DNA of 64,000 bases from Malaciobacter marinus. Lineage in GTDB: Bacteria; Campylobacterota; Campylobacteria; Campylobacterales; Arcobacteraceae. Position 1 is the stretch's first letter. The number at the start of each line of letters is the position of its first letter. The DNA lies in NCBI RefSeq assembly GCF_003544855.1, contig NZ_CP032101.1, positions 2,170,001 to 2,234,000 on the forward strand, in the 5' to 3' direction. The notes below the pieces were generated by a model. It saw only the letters and a list, made by a program, of their open reading frames with translations, searched no databases and was not told where the DNA came from. This document shows, one piece after another, positions 1 through 10,619 of the stretch. Made by a program: the position numbers and the translations under genes.

Positions 1-625
1 TTTCATGATTTGCCACTATATTTCCAAGTTCTCTATATAAAACTTCATTTTTTGATTGGAGTAAATATTTATAAGATGTATGAAATTCAACTAATTCTTT
101 AAACTTTGTAATATCTTTACTTAACTCTTCCACATCACTATATGCAAAAATTTGCATAATAAAGTTTTCTCTTAACCAAGCATCATTAAGTCTTGCTTCT
201 TCTTCTATTGGAAGATATTTAAACTTCTCTTTACACATAGCAGCAAATACACCATCTTTTTTACCTTGAGGCATTCCATTTTCATAATATTTTGTACTAC
301 CTAATCCACAGCTTGGAGATTTTGATTTTAATATTATTCCACAGATTTCTTGTTTTTTGAGGTTATCTATCTCTTTTTTCGAAGCTTCTAATACTTTAGT
401 TGTAACATCTTCTTTTGAAAAAACTGTTTTAAGTTCTAAATCTTTTTCTTTTTCACTAATTATTCTAATTGTCTCTCTTGGTGTTCCCATTGCTAAATGT
501 TCAGGACAAAAAGACACAAACTGTGCATATTCAGATAGTGTTTTAAGAACAAATTTATTCATTTGATTTGAACCATCATATCGTACATTATTTCCCAATA
601 AACAACTTGATACAGCTAATAACAT
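1..625 (-). CDS. DUF523/DUF1722 protein, 3' end cut by window edge
   Basis: The reading frame is open from an ATG at 625 down to base 1, giving 208 visible residues with no stop. The N-terminal part is a DUF523 domain: SSCLLG with C8, RYDG, C40 in a CPE motif, and C95/C106 in LKSKSPSCG. DUF523 includes the iron-sulfur thiouracil desulfurase TudS, so these cysteines may bind a cluster. The segment from about residue 135 (KFKYLPIEEEARLND, then HTSYKYLL) matches the DUF1722/YbgA type of C-terminal domain, so this is the common two-domain fusion. Its substrate is unknown. A weak Shine-Dalgarno (GAGGAT) precedes the start. Confidence 0.85.
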   Translation of the reverse strand, partial: MLLAVSSCLLGNNVRYDGSNQMNKFVLKTLSEYAQFVSFCPEHLAMGTPRETIRIISEKEKDLELKTVFSKEDVTTKVLEASKKEIDNLKKQEICGIILKSKSPSCGLGSTKYYENGMPQGKKDGVFAAMCKEKFKYLPIEEEARLNDAWLRENFIMQIFAYSDVEELSKDITKFKELVEFHTSYKYLLQSKNEVLYRELGNIVANHE

Positions 626-969
626 AAATAATCCTCAATTTAATTTCATTTTTTAATTATATCATCAATAGTTGTTCTTTAATACACAAAATATGTTCAT
701 TGATGACAACTTTTTACTATATGTTTTTATTATAATTTATATAATAAAGGATAATAAGTAAGCTTTTTGATACTATATGTAACACAATATAGGTAATTTT
801 ATTTAAAAAAACTTATAAAAATATATTAATAAAATTAATTAAGACTATTGGATAATTTTAATGTGTAGAATTCACACTCCCAACAAATTTACATATTTTA
901 TACATAATTTATAGTTTCATTTTGAAACATTAAAATTAAAAATGTGTAAATATAAACAGGAGAGAGAGG
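626..969. promoter_or_regulatory. Divergent intergenic region upstream of the DUF485-ActP operon
   Basis: About 344 very AT-rich bases separate the minus-strand DUF523 gene from the plus-strand symporter operon. I see no gene here. A short dyad GTTTCATTTTGAAAC lies at about 914-928, and a strong ribosome-binding site (AGGAGAGAGAGG) directly precedes the next start at 970. Several TATAAT-like boxes exist but I cannot assign the true promoter. Acetate symporter operons are often regulated, so the dyad may be an operator; that is inference. Confidence 0.35.
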
Positions 970-1284
970 ATGAACGAAAAATTAGTAGAAAAGATAGAAA
1001 ACCATCCACAATACCAAGAACTTGTTAATAAAAGAAGAAGTTTTAGTATTAGGCTTGGAGTTTTTGTTTTAGTTATGTTTTATGCATATATCTTAACAAT
1101 TGCATTTAACAAAGAGATTTTGGCTACGAAAATAGGCGATGGATTAACAACAATAGCTTTTCCAATAGCCCTAGCAATTTTAGTAATTAGTTTTATAACT
1201 ACAATTATTTACGTAATAAGAGCTAATGGTGAGTTTGAAGACTTAATCAATAAAGTAAAAGATGATGTAAAGGATGAGTTATAA
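970..1284 (+). CDS. DUF485 membrane protein, ActP partner
   Basis: A 104-residue protein with two membrane helices (about residues 28-50 and 63-85) and a charged C-terminus. It fits the DUF485 (YjcH) family, small inner-membrane proteins encoded just before ActP/SSS symporters. The ATG at 970 has a strong Shine-Dalgarno, and its stop codon shares a base with the actP start (ATAATGA), so the two genes are translationally coupled. It probably assists or regulates the symporter, though the molecular role of the family is not established. Confidence 0.88.
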   Translation: MNEKLVEKIENHPQYQELVNKRRSFSIRLGVFVLVMFYAYILTIAFNKEILATKIGDGLTTIAFPIALAILVISFITTIIYVIRANGEFEDLINKVKDDVKDEL

Positions 1285-2933
1285 TGATTAGATTACTAGC
1301 ATTACTTTCAATCTTTTGTGTTTCAGTTTTTGCAGCGGGAGATGCAAACTTTGAGGCAACTAAAAGAGATTTAAATATTCCAGCCATTATTATGTTTTTT
1401 ATATTTATTGTAGGAACATTAGGTATTACATACTGGGCGGCAAAAAAAACAAAATCTGCAAGTGATTTTTATACAGCTGGTGGTGGAATTAGCGGATTCC
1501 AAAATGGTATGGCAATTGCTGGAGATTATATGTCAGCAGCAGCATTTTTAGGTGTTTCTGGACTTATTTACTTAAAAGGTTATGATGGAGTTATTTATGC
1601 TGTTTCATTTTTAGTTGGTTGGCCAATTATTCTATTTTTTATGGCAGAAAAATTAAGAAACTTAGGAAAATTTACATTTGCAGATATTGCTGCTTATAGG
1701 CTAGGACAAAAAGAGATTAGAACTTTGGCTGCTTTTGGTTCTCTTTCTGTTGTGATTTTATATCTTATTGCTCAAATGGTGGGGGCAGGAAAACTTATAC
1801 AAGTTCTATTTGGAATGGAGTATGAATTTGCTGTTATTTTAGTTGGTGTTATGATGATAATATATGTTACTTTTGGTGGCATGTTAGCAACGACTTGGGT
1901 TCAAATAATAAAAGCATGTCTTTTATTAACAGGTGTATCTTTTATGGCTATTATGGTTTTATATCATTTTGATTTTAATTTTGAAACTTTAGCAGTTAAT
2001 GCAGTGCAAAATCATAAAGATGGTGAGTCAATTTTAGCTCCTGGTGGATTTATATCTGATCCAATTTCAGCTATCTCACTTGGAATGGCTCTTATGTTAG
2101 GTACTGCTGGGCTTCCTCATGTTCTTATGAGATTCTTTACTGTTGGAAATGCAAAAGAGGCTAGAAAGTCTGTTGTTTATGCCACTGGATTTGTTGGTTA
2201 TTTTTGGATTATTATAACAATTGTTGGATTTGGAGCAATTGCTTTTTTAAATTCAGCAGATGGTGCACAATATTTTGTTGATGGGAAGCTATTTGGTGGA
2301 AATAATATGGCATCTATTCATTTATCACATATGCTAGGTGGAAATGCATTTTTAGGATTCATTTCAGCAGTTGCTTTTGCTACTATTTTAGCAGTTGTTT
2401 CTGGTCTTACTCTAGCTGGTGCTAGTGCTATTTCACATGATATTTATGCAAATGTTATTAATCCACAAGCAAGTGATGAAAAAGTTGTTAAGATTTCAAA
2501 AATAACTGTAATTGCAGTTGGAATAATTGGTGTTATTTTAGGTATTGCATTTGAACAACAAAACATTGCATATATGGTAGGTCTTGCATTTGGTATTGCT
2601 GCATCTGCAAATTTTCCAATTTTATTTCTATCAATTTATTGGAGAAAACTTACTACAAGAGGTGCTTTTATTGGAGGATTCATTGGTTTAATTACTGCTG
2701 TTGCATTAGTTGTAGTAGGACCAATTGTTTGGGTTCAAATTCTTGGAAATGAAGAGGCTATTTTTCCATATAAACACCCTGCACTATTCTCTGTAACAAT
2801 TGCATTTATTTCAATTTGGTTTTTTTCAATTACTGATAATTCTCAAAGAGGAAAAGATGAAAAAGAGAAATTTAGAGCTCAAAATATTAGAGCAAATACA
2901 GGTTTTGGTGCAAATACAGCTGTTGAGCATTAG
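1284..2933 (+). CDS. actP: Sodium:solute symporter, ActP (acetate) type
   Basis: A 549-residue inner-membrane protein with an N-terminal signal-like segment ([14 protein letters not shown]) and about 13 hydrophobic helices. It has SSS-family hallmarks: [30 protein letters not shown] near residues 60-90 and [12 protein letters not shown] near 275. The family takes up acetate and other short carboxylates with cations. Length and start fit ActP/YjcG well. It forms an operon with the DUF485 gene and ends at a strong hairpin. The exact substrate (acetate, propionate or glycolate) cannot be read from sequence. Confidence 0.88.
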   Translation: MIRLLALLSIFCVSVFAAGDANFEATKRDLNIPAIIMFFIFIVGTLGITYWAAKKTKSASDFYTAGGGISGFQNGMAIAGDYMSAAAFLGVSGLIYLKGYDGVIYAVSFLVGWPIILFFMAEKLRNLGKFTFADIAAYRLGQKEIRTLAAFGSLSVVILYLIAQMVGAGKLIQVLFGMEYEFAVILVGVMMIIYVTFGGMLATTWVQIIKACLLLTGVSFMAIMVLYHFDFNFETLAVNAVQNHKDGESILAPGGFISDPISAISLGMALMLGTAGLPHVLMRFFTVGNAKEARKSVVYATGFVGYFWIIITIVGFGAIAFLNSADGAQYFVDGKLFGGNNMASIHLSHMLGGNAFLGFISAVAFATILAVVSGLTLAGASAISHDIYANVINPQASDEKVVKISKITVIAVGIIGVILGIAFEQQNIAYMVGLAFGIAASANFPILFLSIYWRKLTTRGAFIGGFIGLITAVALVVVGPIVWVQILGNEEAIFPYKHPALFSVTIAFISIWFFSITDNSQRGKDEKEKFRAQNIRANTGFGANTAVEH

Positions 2934-2936
2934 AAC

Positions 2937-2965
2937 TTTTCAAAGAGGTTTTAACCTCTTTGAAA
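2937..2965. terminator. Bidirectional terminator between actP and thiD
   Basis: A perfect stem TTTCAAAGAGGTT / AACCTCTTTGAAA with a minimal loop, flanked by T and A runs, lies between the converging actP and thiD genes and ends one base before the thiD stop codon. It can serve both transcripts. Confidence 0.85.
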
Positions 2966-3730
2966 TTAAACTTTATGATTAATTACCCCAGAGCCTTTAC
3001 CTAAGTTTGGAGCTTTTAAAATAGCTTCATAAACATACTCTTTTGATACTCTTATTGCTTCTTCCAAATCTTTACCCAATGCTAAATTTGCAGCAATTGA
3101 AGAAGATAAAGTACAACCTGTACCATGGACATTTTTTGTTCTAATATATGGAGTATAAAAAGATTTGATATCAGTTTTTGTATATAAATAATCTATACTA
3201 TATAAAATATCATTTATCTCTTTTTTATGTTTTTTTATTAAAACATTTGTTTTATAATCTCTAATCTTAGCTAAATCATGTTCTTCATTTTCATTGTAAT
3301 CAAAAAGTTGTTTAGCTTCATATAAATTTGGTGTTATTACTTTTGCGTATTGACAAAAATCTTTTAACTCTTTTATAGCTTCTGTTTCTAATAAAGCTGA
3401 ACCAGCTTTTGATACAAATACAGGATCTAAAACAATAGGAATATCTAAATCTTTAATTGCATCTTTTACTGTTTTAATTATTTTTTTGTTAAAAAGCATA
3501 CCTACTTTTATCACTTTAATATCAAAATCATCTAAAATTGAATCAATTTGTGCTTTTACAAATTTGGCATCAACTTCAAAAATATCTTTTACACCTGTTG
3601 TATTTTGTGCAGTTAAAACTGTAACAACAGAAGCTCCATAAACACCAAAAGCCTCGAAAGTTTTTAAATCTGCTTGTATTCCTGCTCCGCCACAAGAATC
3701 TGAACCTGCAATTGTTAAAACACTTTGCAT
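2966..3730 (-). CDS. thiD: Hydroxymethylpyrimidine/phosphomethylpyrimidine kinase
   Basis: A 254-residue ribokinase-fold kinase that phosphorylates HMP and HMP-P in thiamine biosynthesis. The start [21 protein letters not shown] is the family signature for substrate binding, [10 protein letters not shown] follows in the middle, and [18 protein letters not shown] near residue 205 holds the anion hole and the catalytic cysteine region. Length matches ThiD (about 265). It is the last gene of a minus-strand run, 9 bases after the response regulator, so it may be cotranscribed. No TPP riboswitch is visible in front of it. Confidence 0.92.
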   Translation of the reverse strand: MQSVLTIAGSDSCGGAGIQADLKTFEAFGVYGASVVTVLTAQNTTGVKDIFEVDAKFVKAQIDSILDDFDIKVIKVGMLFNKKIIKTVKDAIKDLDIPIVLDPVFVSKAGSALLETEAIKELKDFCQYAKVITPNLYEAKQLFDYNENEEHDLAKIRDYKTNVLIKKHKKEINDILYSIDYLYTKTDIKSFYTPYIRTKNVHGTGCTLSSSIAANLALGKDLEEAIRVSKEYVYEAILKAPNLGKGSGVINHKV

Positions 3731-3739
3731 ACTTACTCC

Positions 3740-4432
3740 TTATTTTTCAATAAACTCTCTAAATTTTTTTGCTCCATCTTTACTTGAAGTAATGCTATCT
3801 TTTATATTTGTAAAGAAAAACTCAATCTTACTTTGTTCTTGAGTTTTCATACTTTTTACATAATCAAGGTTTATTATATATGAACGATGTATTCTAAAGA
3901 AATTTGATGATTTTAACAAATTTTCCATATCAGATATCTTTTTTGCATAATATGAAAAGCCCTCTTTTGTTCTAAAAATTACTTCATTTAAATCAGCTTG
4001 AATATAAACAATATCTTCAGGCTTTAATAAATACGCTTCATCTCCATTTTTAGTTAAGAACTTAGTGCCTTTTTCTTCTTTTTTATAAGAAATTGCTCTA
4101 TTTATACTTTTTTGTAAATCCTCTTTTGTAAAAGGCTTCAATAAATAATCAATAGCACCAATTTCAAAAGCTTTTAAAGCATGTTCTTCATATGCTGTTT
4201 GAAAAATAACAAAAGCTTGAGCATTCAATGCAAATATTTCTTGTGCAAGTTCTAGTCCACTTATTTCAGGCATATTAATATCTAAAATATAAATATCAAA
4301 ATTATGCTCTTTATCTAAAGAATCAAACTCTTCTTTATTGTTTGCTACTTTATAATCATATTTAAGCTCATCAAGTAATCTAACTAATCTTTTTATTGCT
4401 AGTTCTTCATCATCCATTACTAATATTTTCAT
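3740..4432 (-). CDS. LytTR-family response regulator
   Basis: A 230-residue two-domain regulator. The receiver domain (1-120) has D7/D8, the phospho-acceptor D51 in YILDINMP, T79 and K99 in YLLKPF. The C-terminal LytTR DNA-binding domain (about 130-228) shows [16 protein letters not shown], the usual DNA-contact stretch. Its start overlaps the end of the upstream LytS-like kinase gene by 23 bases, so kinase and regulator are a coupled two-component pair. Targets are unknown; the operon neighbours (hemH, FAD oxidoreductase, thiD) do not name a signal. Confidence 0.9.
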   Translation of the reverse strand: MKILVMDDEELAIKRLVRLLDELKYDYKVANNKEEFDSLDKEHNFDIYILDINMPEISGLELAQEIFALNAQAFVIFQTAYEEHALKAFEIGAIDYLLKPFTKEDLQKSINRAISYKKEEKGTKFLTKNGDEAYLLKPEDIVYIQADLNEVIFRTKEGFSYYAKKISDMENLLKSSNFFRIHRSYIINLDYVKSMKTQEQSKIEFFFTNIKDSITSSKDGAKKFREFIEK

Positions 4433-5435
4433 TGCATCTTCCTATTGTGATTTTATAAGTTGGTATTTGACTATTTTCTAAAGAAATTTTTCCCTTACAT
4501 AAAATTTGTAATCTCTCTTTTAAGTTTGTAAGGCCTATTCCAAATCTATTTGTGTTTACTGCTTTTCCATTATTTTTTACGTAAATTTCAAAATCTTTTT
4601 CATTTTCTTTTGCATAAATATCAATTATTAACTCTTTATTTGATTTATCAAAACCATGTTTTATAGCATTTTCTACAAGTAATTGTATTGAAAATTTTGG
4701 AACTTGTCTTTTTAAAAACTCTTTATTTATATCAATATTTAAAACTATTTTATTTGAAAATCTTACATTCTCCAATGCAACATATCTTTTAAGGTTATCT
4801 AATTCATCTTTTAAACTATTTAAAGCACTCTCTTTCATACTTTGTCTTAAGAATTTTGAAAGTTGCATCAAATTATCTTCTGCTTTATTAATATCTTCAT
4901 GAAGCAATTCAACTAGTGAATTTAATGAATTAAATAAAAAATGCGGATTTAGTTGTCTTTGAAGTGATTTTAATCTACTATCTAATAAAAGTCTTTCACT
5001 ATACTCTTTTTTATTACTCATTTTTACAAATTGATACAAAAGTGCAGCAACAAAATATGTTAAAAATCCTATAAAAAGTGCAAAAATCATATAACTATTT
5101 CTAAACTTTTCAAGTAAATAAACATCTAAAATATTACACAAATAATAAGTCAAAAGAGTACCTAAAAAACCTGATAAAAAAGAAAAAATAACAGCTAAGA
5201 AAATCCAATATTTTCTTGAAAGTTTTGGCAATATATAATTATTTAAATATGTAATAAATGTCATTGAAAAAATAAAGATATCAAAACCCAATAATGCACC
5301 AAAAATAACTGCATTTTTAAGTTCTTCATCAATTAAAAAGTAACTATATACTGATAAAACAATTGAAAAAAATATTGCTATTAAAAAAATAAAAAACCAA
5401 TCTTTCAATCTTATTTGTAACTCTATATTTTGCAT
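4410..5435 (-). CDS. LytS/YehU-type sensor histidine kinase
   Basis: A 341-residue membrane kinase. About four or five hydrophobic helices occupy residues 12-135 with no large extracellular domain, followed by a His_kinase domain with H165 in LQRQLNPHFLFNSLNSL. A HATPase region follows with VENAIKHGFDKS (N-box) and FGIGLTNLKERL (G-box). This is the LytS/YehU type that pairs with LytTR regulators such as the one encoded directly downstream. It overlaps the upstream FAD gene by 13 bases. The sensed signal is unknown. Confidence 0.88.
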   Translation of the reverse strand: MQNIELQIRLKDWFFIFLIAIFFSIVLSVYSYFLIDEELKNAVIFGALLGFDIFIFSMTFITYLNNYILPKLSRKYWIFLAVIFSFLSGFLGTLLTYYLCNILDVYLLEKFRNSYMIFALFIGFLTYFVAALLYQFVKMSNKKEYSERLLLDSRLKSLQRQLNPHFLFNSLNSLVELLHEDINKAEDNLMQLSKFLRQSMKESALNSLKDELDNLKRYVALENVRFSNKIVLNIDINKEFLKRQVPKFSIQLLVENAIKHGFDKSNKELIIDIYAKENEKDFEIYVKNNGKAVNTNRFGIGLTNLKERLQILCKGKISLENSQIPTYKITIGRCNENISNG

Positions 5436-6826
5436 ATTAACCTTTGTAAATTTCTAACTCCTAGCATAACTCCTGGCCAACCTTGAGCTGCAAATGTAGT
5501 ATCACCCACATTGTATAAACCTTTTATTGGAGTATCATTTGATGGAAGTTTATAAACTAAGTTTTCATATTTTACTGCAATTCCACCTAAGCTTGTTCTA
5601 TTAATATATTTTTTAAATGTTTGAGGAGTTGCTGCAAAACATTTTATAATCTCATCTTCTTGTATATTTAACTTTTCACATACAATTTTTTTAATTATAT
5701 CTAGTAACTCTTGTTTTTTTTCTTTTGTTTGTGTAGTAAAAAATGCACTATTTGTATGCATAGAAATAGTAACACTTCCTTTCATTTTCTCATCATCATT
5801 ATTGGAAAAAGAGACAAACATAGAGTTTGAGACTGTGTTTTTTAATCTATTTGGCAAGATAATTTGATAGTGATGGTCAAAAGTTTTATTTGTATCAAGC
5901 TTCATATAAACCATAAATGCTGATAGACCAAAATCAAATTTTTTGTATTTATTAATATAATCTTTAATACTTTTATCTTCAAATAAATGAGCACTATCAA
6001 AAAGTGAACTATTTAAAACTACATTTTTAAAATGTAAAGACTCATTTTTACTATGAACAATATACCCATTAGTTGTTTTTTCAATATTTTGTATAAACTC
6101 ATTTGTTCTTACATCATCTATTTTAAAAGCCATTGAATCAAATAGACTTCCCATTCCACCATAAATATAGTAATTATTCATAAACTGATAACCCAAAGCT
6201 AAAGCACAAGTTAAAAAGTTTATCTCATTTGTTTTTGCTTGAGATACAATTAATACTTGGTTATTTATATAATCTAAATACTCTTTTGAAATGCCATTAA
6301 AAAACTTATCTATAAATTTATCTGCTTTTGTAAATAGAAGCGATGAGAACTCAAAAAAAAGATTTTTAAATGAATATAAAGACTTAGCTTTAGAAAAAAG
6401 ATTTTTATTTGAGTAATAATAATCATCAATTTGAAAAAATCTATTTGTTATAGAAAAAATCAATTCATAAAACTCCTTATTCTTTTCATGATAAAATACA
6501 CTATTAATCTCATCAACAAAAGCATCTAGATCTCTTAATCTTCTTATTTTTTTATTTCCAATTAAAACAGTTAAAGATGAGTCAAGTAATTGTTTTTTAA
6601 AAGTAACCTCATTCTTTTTAAAAAAATCATATAAAAAAGTTCCATCTTGGTAACCTGCAAAAGTAGTTGCCCCTGCATTATAATAATATTTTCCTCTTTT
6701 ATAAGTAGAAGAGCATCCACCTAAATATTGTTCTTTTTCAAATAGCGTTACATCAAAATCTTTATTTAATGCTAAAGCAGTAGAAGTTCCACCAATACCT
6801 GCTCCAATTACTGCAAAATCTTTCAT
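5423..6826 (-). CDS. FAD-dependent oxidoreductase, phytoene desaturase/CrtISO-like
   Basis: A 467-residue flavoprotein with an N-terminal dinucleotide-binding motif (VIGAGIGGTSTALAL, then E30) and the motif LGGCSSTYKRGKYYYNAGATTF typical of CrtI/CrtISO-like amine-oxidase-fold enzymes. The C-terminal YNVGDTTFAAQGWPGVMLG is the usual second FAD contact. It lies 1 base after hemH, so it may act on a tetrapyrrole or isoprenoid. A porphyrinogen oxidase role is possible from context but is only inference. No other carotenoid genes are present in the window. Confidence 0.72.
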   Translation of the reverse strand: MKDFAVIGAGIGGTSTALALNKDFDVTLFEKEQYLGGCSSTYKRGKYYYNAGATTFAGYQDGTFLYDFFKKNEVTFKKQLLDSSLTVLIGNKKIRRLRDLDAFVDEINSVFYHEKNKEFYELIFSITNRFFQIDDYYYSNKNLFSKAKSLYSFKNLFFEFSSLLFTKADKFIDKFFNGISKEYLDYINNQVLIVSQAKTNEINFLTCALALGYQFMNNYYIYGGMGSLFDSMAFKIDDVRTNEFIQNIEKTTNGYIVHSKNESLHFKNVVLNSSLFDSAHLFEDKSIKDYINKYKKFDFGLSAFMVYMKLDTNKTFDHHYQIILPNRLKNTVSNSMFVSFSNNDDEKMKGSVTISMHTNSAFFTTQTKEKKQELLDIIKKIVCEKLNIQEDEIIKCFAATPQTFKKYINRTSLGGIAVKYENLVYKLPSNDTPIKGLYNVGDTTFAAQGWPGVMLGVRNLQRLICKI

Positions 6827-6827
6827 A

Positions 6828-7757
6828 TTATGTTCCCATCTTATTATATAAATCTTTGATTACTTCACTCATTAGTATATTAGGAGCTTTTGCTACAATA
6901 TATTCTTTAAATCCTAATTCATATGCTAACTCTTTGTATTCAACATCAAGCTCAAACTCTGTTTCAGAGTTATCAATAGTAAAAGCGATTGGATAAATAA
7001 TTACCTTTTTCAACTTTAAAGAAGCTAATTTATCTTCTAAGTATGGCTTTATCCATTGCATTGGTCCTACCCTTGATTGATAAGCTAAATGTGTCTTATG
7101 AAAATTTATACCTTGTTTTGCTAACTCTTTTCTTGCATAGTAAACATTTTGTTTAATATTTTTTTGATAAATATCTCCATTGTCAATTATTTTTTGAGTT
7201 AAACCATGGGCTGAAAAAACAAGTTCATATTCATTTGGATTTTTATCTTTTAATGCTTCTTTGATTCTTTGAACAATGGCTTTATTATAGTTTTCATTTG
7301 AGTAGTATTTATGTACAGTTTGGATTTTATTTTCCATTTTATATTTTTTTGCTTCTATAAACAAATCATCAAAAGAAGAAGCAGTTGTTGTAGTTGAATA
7401 ATGTGGATATAAAGGAATAGCATAAACTTTATCATAATCTTTAATATTTGGTAATACATCTTTTGCAAAAGGAGGTGTATATCTCATCACATAAAAAATA
7501 TCTGCATCAAGTTCATTATTTAAAATATTTACAAGTTCTTTTGTATAGCCAATTATTGGTGATTTTCCACCTAATTGTTTATAATTATTTCTTGCTTCTT
7601 TTAATCTACTTTTTATGATTATAAATGCAATTAATTTTCTAATTAGTTTTGGTGCTGAAATTATTCTTTTATCATTAAACATATTTTTTAAAAAAACTTT
7701 TACTTCATCTAAATTATTTGGTCCACCCATATTAAGTAATAGTATGGCTTTTTTCAT
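6828..7757 (-). CDS. hemH: Ferrochelatase
   Basis: A 309-residue protein that inserts ferrous iron into protoporphyrin IX, the last step of haem synthesis. It begins MKKAILLLNMGGPNNLDEVKVFLKNMF, a typical ferrochelatase start. It has YPHYSTTTTASS in the porphyrin cleft, the catalytic histidine in LVFSAHGLTQ, and the acidic metal-path segment DNSETEFELD. Length fits bacterial HemH (about 300-320). It is the first gene of the minus-strand run hemH-FAD oxidoreductase-kinase-regulator-thiD. Confidence 0.93.
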   Translation of the reverse strand: MKKAILLLNMGGPNNLDEVKVFLKNMFNDKRIISAPKLIRKLIAFIIIKSRLKEARNNYKQLGGKSPIIGYTKELVNILNNELDADIFYVMRYTPPFAKDVLPNIKDYDKVYAIPLYPHYSTTTTASSFDDLFIEAKKYKMENKIQTVHKYYSNENYNKAIVQRIKEALKDKNPNEYELVFSAHGLTQKIIDNGDIYQKNIKQNVYYARKELAKQGINFHKTHLAYQSRVGPMQWIKPYLEDKLASLKLKKVIIYPIAFTIDNSETEFELDVEYKELAYELGFKEYIVAKAPNILMSEVIKDLYNKMGT

Positions 7758-7895
7758 ATTATTTGCTCCACTAATTTTTTACATTATAATCTTAAATAGT
7801 GAAGTATTGTAGTTAAAATTTGTTAGTTAATAATATATTTGCTATTAGTTTATTTATTAGTAAAATCAATACCCTTGAGGATATTGATTTTAGTT

Positions 7896-8099
7896 TTAGT
7901 AATCTTCTTCATCATCATAAGTATAATCAGCATCATATGAATCATAATCAACAGTAAAGATCTTAGAGTAACCTAATTTTTCAAGTTCTGCATCAATATT
8001 CTTTTCAGAAAGCCTATTTTTAACTTTTTGCATAATTAATTCAATATGCTCTTCTTCTACGTTATTTGCTCTTAATTCATAAATAATTGATAATTGCAC
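7896..8099 (-). CDS. Small acidic protein of unknown function
   Basis: I prefer the GTG start at 8099, which gives 67 residues, because AGAGGG sits five bases upstream; an in-frame ATG at 8126 has no ribosome site. The protein has a predicted helical N-terminal half (VEEEHIELIMQKVKNRLSEKNIDAELEKLGY) and a strongly acidic, tyrosine-rich tail (DYDSYDADYTYDDEEDY). No family is recognised. It stands alone between era and hemH on the same strand, 145 bases after era. Confidence 0.6.
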   Translation of the reverse strand: MQLSIIYELRANNVEEEHIELIMQKVKNRLSEKNIDAELEKLGYSKIFTVDYDSYDADYTYDDEEDY

Positions 8100-8244
8100 G
8101 GTTTCCCTCTTAAAGTAAATACACAATCATAACTGCTTTACAGTTTTGTAAAGCGACGTATCTTAAAACTTTAGATACACCAAACGAATAAACTACAAAT
8201 TATAAAATAAACTTTCTTTAAAAAGCAAGGTAAACTTATACTTT

Positions 8245-9129
8245 TTATAATGTTACATCATATCCTAGGTCTTTTAGGCCTTTTTTATCTTTTGTCCAAT
8301 TTTTTCTTATTGAAACAAAAAGTTCTAAATAACACTTTTTACCTGTTAGTTTTTCTATTTTAACTCTAGCATCTTTACCTATTCTTTTAATAGCAGTAGC
8401 ACCTTTTCCTATAATCATACCTTTTTGAGTACTTTTTTGTACAACTATTGTTGCTTTAATAACATCAATATGATCTTTTTCTTCAACTTTTTCTACAACA
8501 ACATCTGTTTCATAAGGTATCTCATCAGAGATATTTTCAAAAATTGATTCTCTAATGAACTCTTTAAAGATATCTCTTAAAGTTTCAGTAGTCATTATTT
8601 CAGGATCATAAAGATAAGGGTGTTCAGGTAAGTGTTTTACAACCTCATCTAAAATATCTGCATGAGTTGTTGCTTTTTTTATTGATACAGGAATTACAGC
8701 TTGATATTTATCACTATGCTTTTCATACTCTTTCATCTTAGCTAAAACTTCATCATTACTTATATTATCAATTTTTGTTAATAAAAGTATATGATTTGTA
8801 TTTTTCTTATTTTTTTGTAAAAAGTCCTCATAATGAGTAAGTTTATCCGTAACAGGTGCTAAAAATAAAATCAAATCACAATCACCCATAGCCTTTAAAG
8901 CTTCATCTAGCATAAATTGATTTAATAGTTTTTCAGTTTCATGAAGTCCTGGTGTATCCACAAATATAATTTGATCATCTTCATGCATAACTATTATATT
9001 TGATCTTTTTCTTGTAGCATTAGCTTTGTGTGAAACCATTGCAAGTTTTTCACCAACAAGCCAATTTAATAATGAGCTTTTACCTGCATTTGGTCTTCCA
9101 ACTACAGATACATAACCGCATTTTGTCAT
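8245..9129 (-). CDS. era: GTPase Era
   Basis: A 294-residue ribosome-assembly GTPase that binds the 3' end of 16S rRNA. The G domain shows GRPNAGKSSL (P-loop, residues 11-20), the DTPG motif (FVDTPGLHE) and a TKID motif at about 137. The C-terminal KH domain has VVQKSTQKGMIIGKGATAIKRIG. Length matches Era (about 300). In the ancestral order it lies directly downstream of comM, whose 3' part ends 104 bases before. Confidence 0.95.
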   Translation of the reverse strand: MTKCGYVSVVGRPNAGKSSLLNWLVGEKLAMVSHKANATRKRSNIIVMHEDDQIIFVDTPGLHETEKLLNQFMLDEALKAMGDCDLILFLAPVTDKLTHYEDFLQKNKKNTNHILLLTKIDNISNDEVLAKMKEYEKHSDKYQAVIPVSIKKATTHADILDEVVKHLPEHPYLYDPEIMTTETLRDIFKEFIRESIFENISDEIPYETDVVVEKVEEKDHIDVIKATIVVQKSTQKGMIIGKGATAIKRIGKDARVKIEKLTGKKCYLELFVSIRKNWTKDKKGLKDLGYDVTL

Positions 9130-9233
9130 TGATTCTCCTTAAGCTTTAAAAGCTTATTTATTAATTTTGTATAATACCATTTTTGTTATTACAAAGGTGT
9201 AAACTAATCATTTTTATATTATGTCTTACTTTG

Positions 9234-10619
9234 TTATCTTTTTCTATAACTTAATGCTTTCATTAAATCTTCTTTTGTTATATTTTCATTATTATTCAAA
9301 TCAGCAATTGTTCTTGATACTTTTAAAATCTTGTTAATACTTCTAAAAGATAGTTTATAATTTACTATTGCTTTATTAAGTAATTCATTTGAACTATCAT
9401 CTAATTTACAAAATTTTTTAATCTCTTTATCACTTAATTTTCCATTTAAATCATTTTGTGCTCTTTGTTTTTGTTTTTTAAATGCACAAATAACCCTTTC
9501 ATGCAGTTGCATTGAATTATAATAAACTTTTTCATTAACACTTGGTTCATTCATCACTACATATAAATCAATTCTATCTAACAATGGTTCTGAAAGACGG
9601 TTTTTATATCTTTGAACTTCTAAATCACTACATCTACAATCTTTGCTAGTTGAAAGTAAGTTTCCACAAGGACAAGGATTCATTGCACTTATAAATAAAA
9701 ACTTCGTATCATAAAGAACTTTTGAGTTTACTCGACTAATTAAAACTTTAAAATCTTCAAGTGGTTCTCTTAAAGCTTCTAAAGTACTTTTTGAAAAATG
9801 AGGAAGTTCATCAAAAAACAATATGCCATTATTTGATAATGCAATCTCTCCAATCTTTGCACTATTTCCACTACCACCTCCAAATATTGAAGATTTTGTT
9901 GAGCTATGATGTGGAGCTCTAAAAACTCTTATTGGAGAAAAGTCTATGGGTTTTAAATCAATTGATTGAAGTTTCGCTTTTTCTAGTATCTCTTCTAAAC
10001 TCATAGGTGGCATAATAAACTTTAATCTTTTACTAATCATACTTTTACCGCAACCAGCACTTCCTTCAAATAGTATATTATGACTTCCAGCAGCTGCAAT
10101 TAATGAAGCCTCAATAGCATATTTTTGCCCTTTTACTTCATTGAAATCTAGTTCATAATCTTTTAAAAAATAGTATGATTTATTTAAAATAGAAAAACTC
10201 TCACACTCAAAATTTGTAGATGTGTATTTAAATTTTTCTTTATTGTCAAACTTAAAAAACTGCATAGCCATATCTAAATTATCTACACAATAGATATTTA
10301 TATTTGGAATTTTAGAAAGTTTTTTTGCGCTTTCCTTTGATACCAAAACATTTTTTACAAGTTTTTGTTTTGTTAAAGATAAAACTATAGGAAAAATACT
10401 ACTACTATCTTTTATTTTTCCATCTAAACTTAGCTCTCCAAATACATAAAAATCATTAAACTCAATATTTGTTTCATATAAAGCTATTAAAAGTGCAATT
10501 GCCAAATCAAAATGTGTACCACTTTTTTGAATTTCAGAAGGAGATAGATTTATTGTTATTTTTTTTGCAGGAAATTTAAACTCATTTGATAATAAAGCAG
10601 ACTTTACTCTATCTGACAT
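9234..10619 (-). pseudogene. comM: comM C-terminal fragment, cut off by transposon
   Basis: This is the Mg-chelatase-like AAA+ helicase ComM (YifB), which extends heteroduplex by branch migration during natural transformation. The frame holds 461 codons: Walker A GSAGCGKSMISK at about 185, Walker B ILFFDELPHF, and a Mg_chelatase C-terminal domain ending in LKVSRTIADLN. It lacks the first 44 residues, which are found at 30,120-30,256 beyond the transposon. The ATG used here is created by the transposon end (ATGTCA, then the duplicated GATAG), in frame. A shortened protein could therefore be made from an element promoter, but it lacks the ComM N-terminal S5-like segment. The joined gene would encode about 503 residues, the normal ComM length. 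Confidence 0.93.
10609..10613. repeat. Left copy of 5-bp target-site duplication
   Basis: CTATC (GATAG on the comM coding strand) directly abuts the left end of the Tn7-like element. The identical five bases flank the right end at 30,120-30,124. Removing the element and one copy restores the comM frame as ...SRDRVKSALL..., which matches the family sequence. Confidence 0.93.
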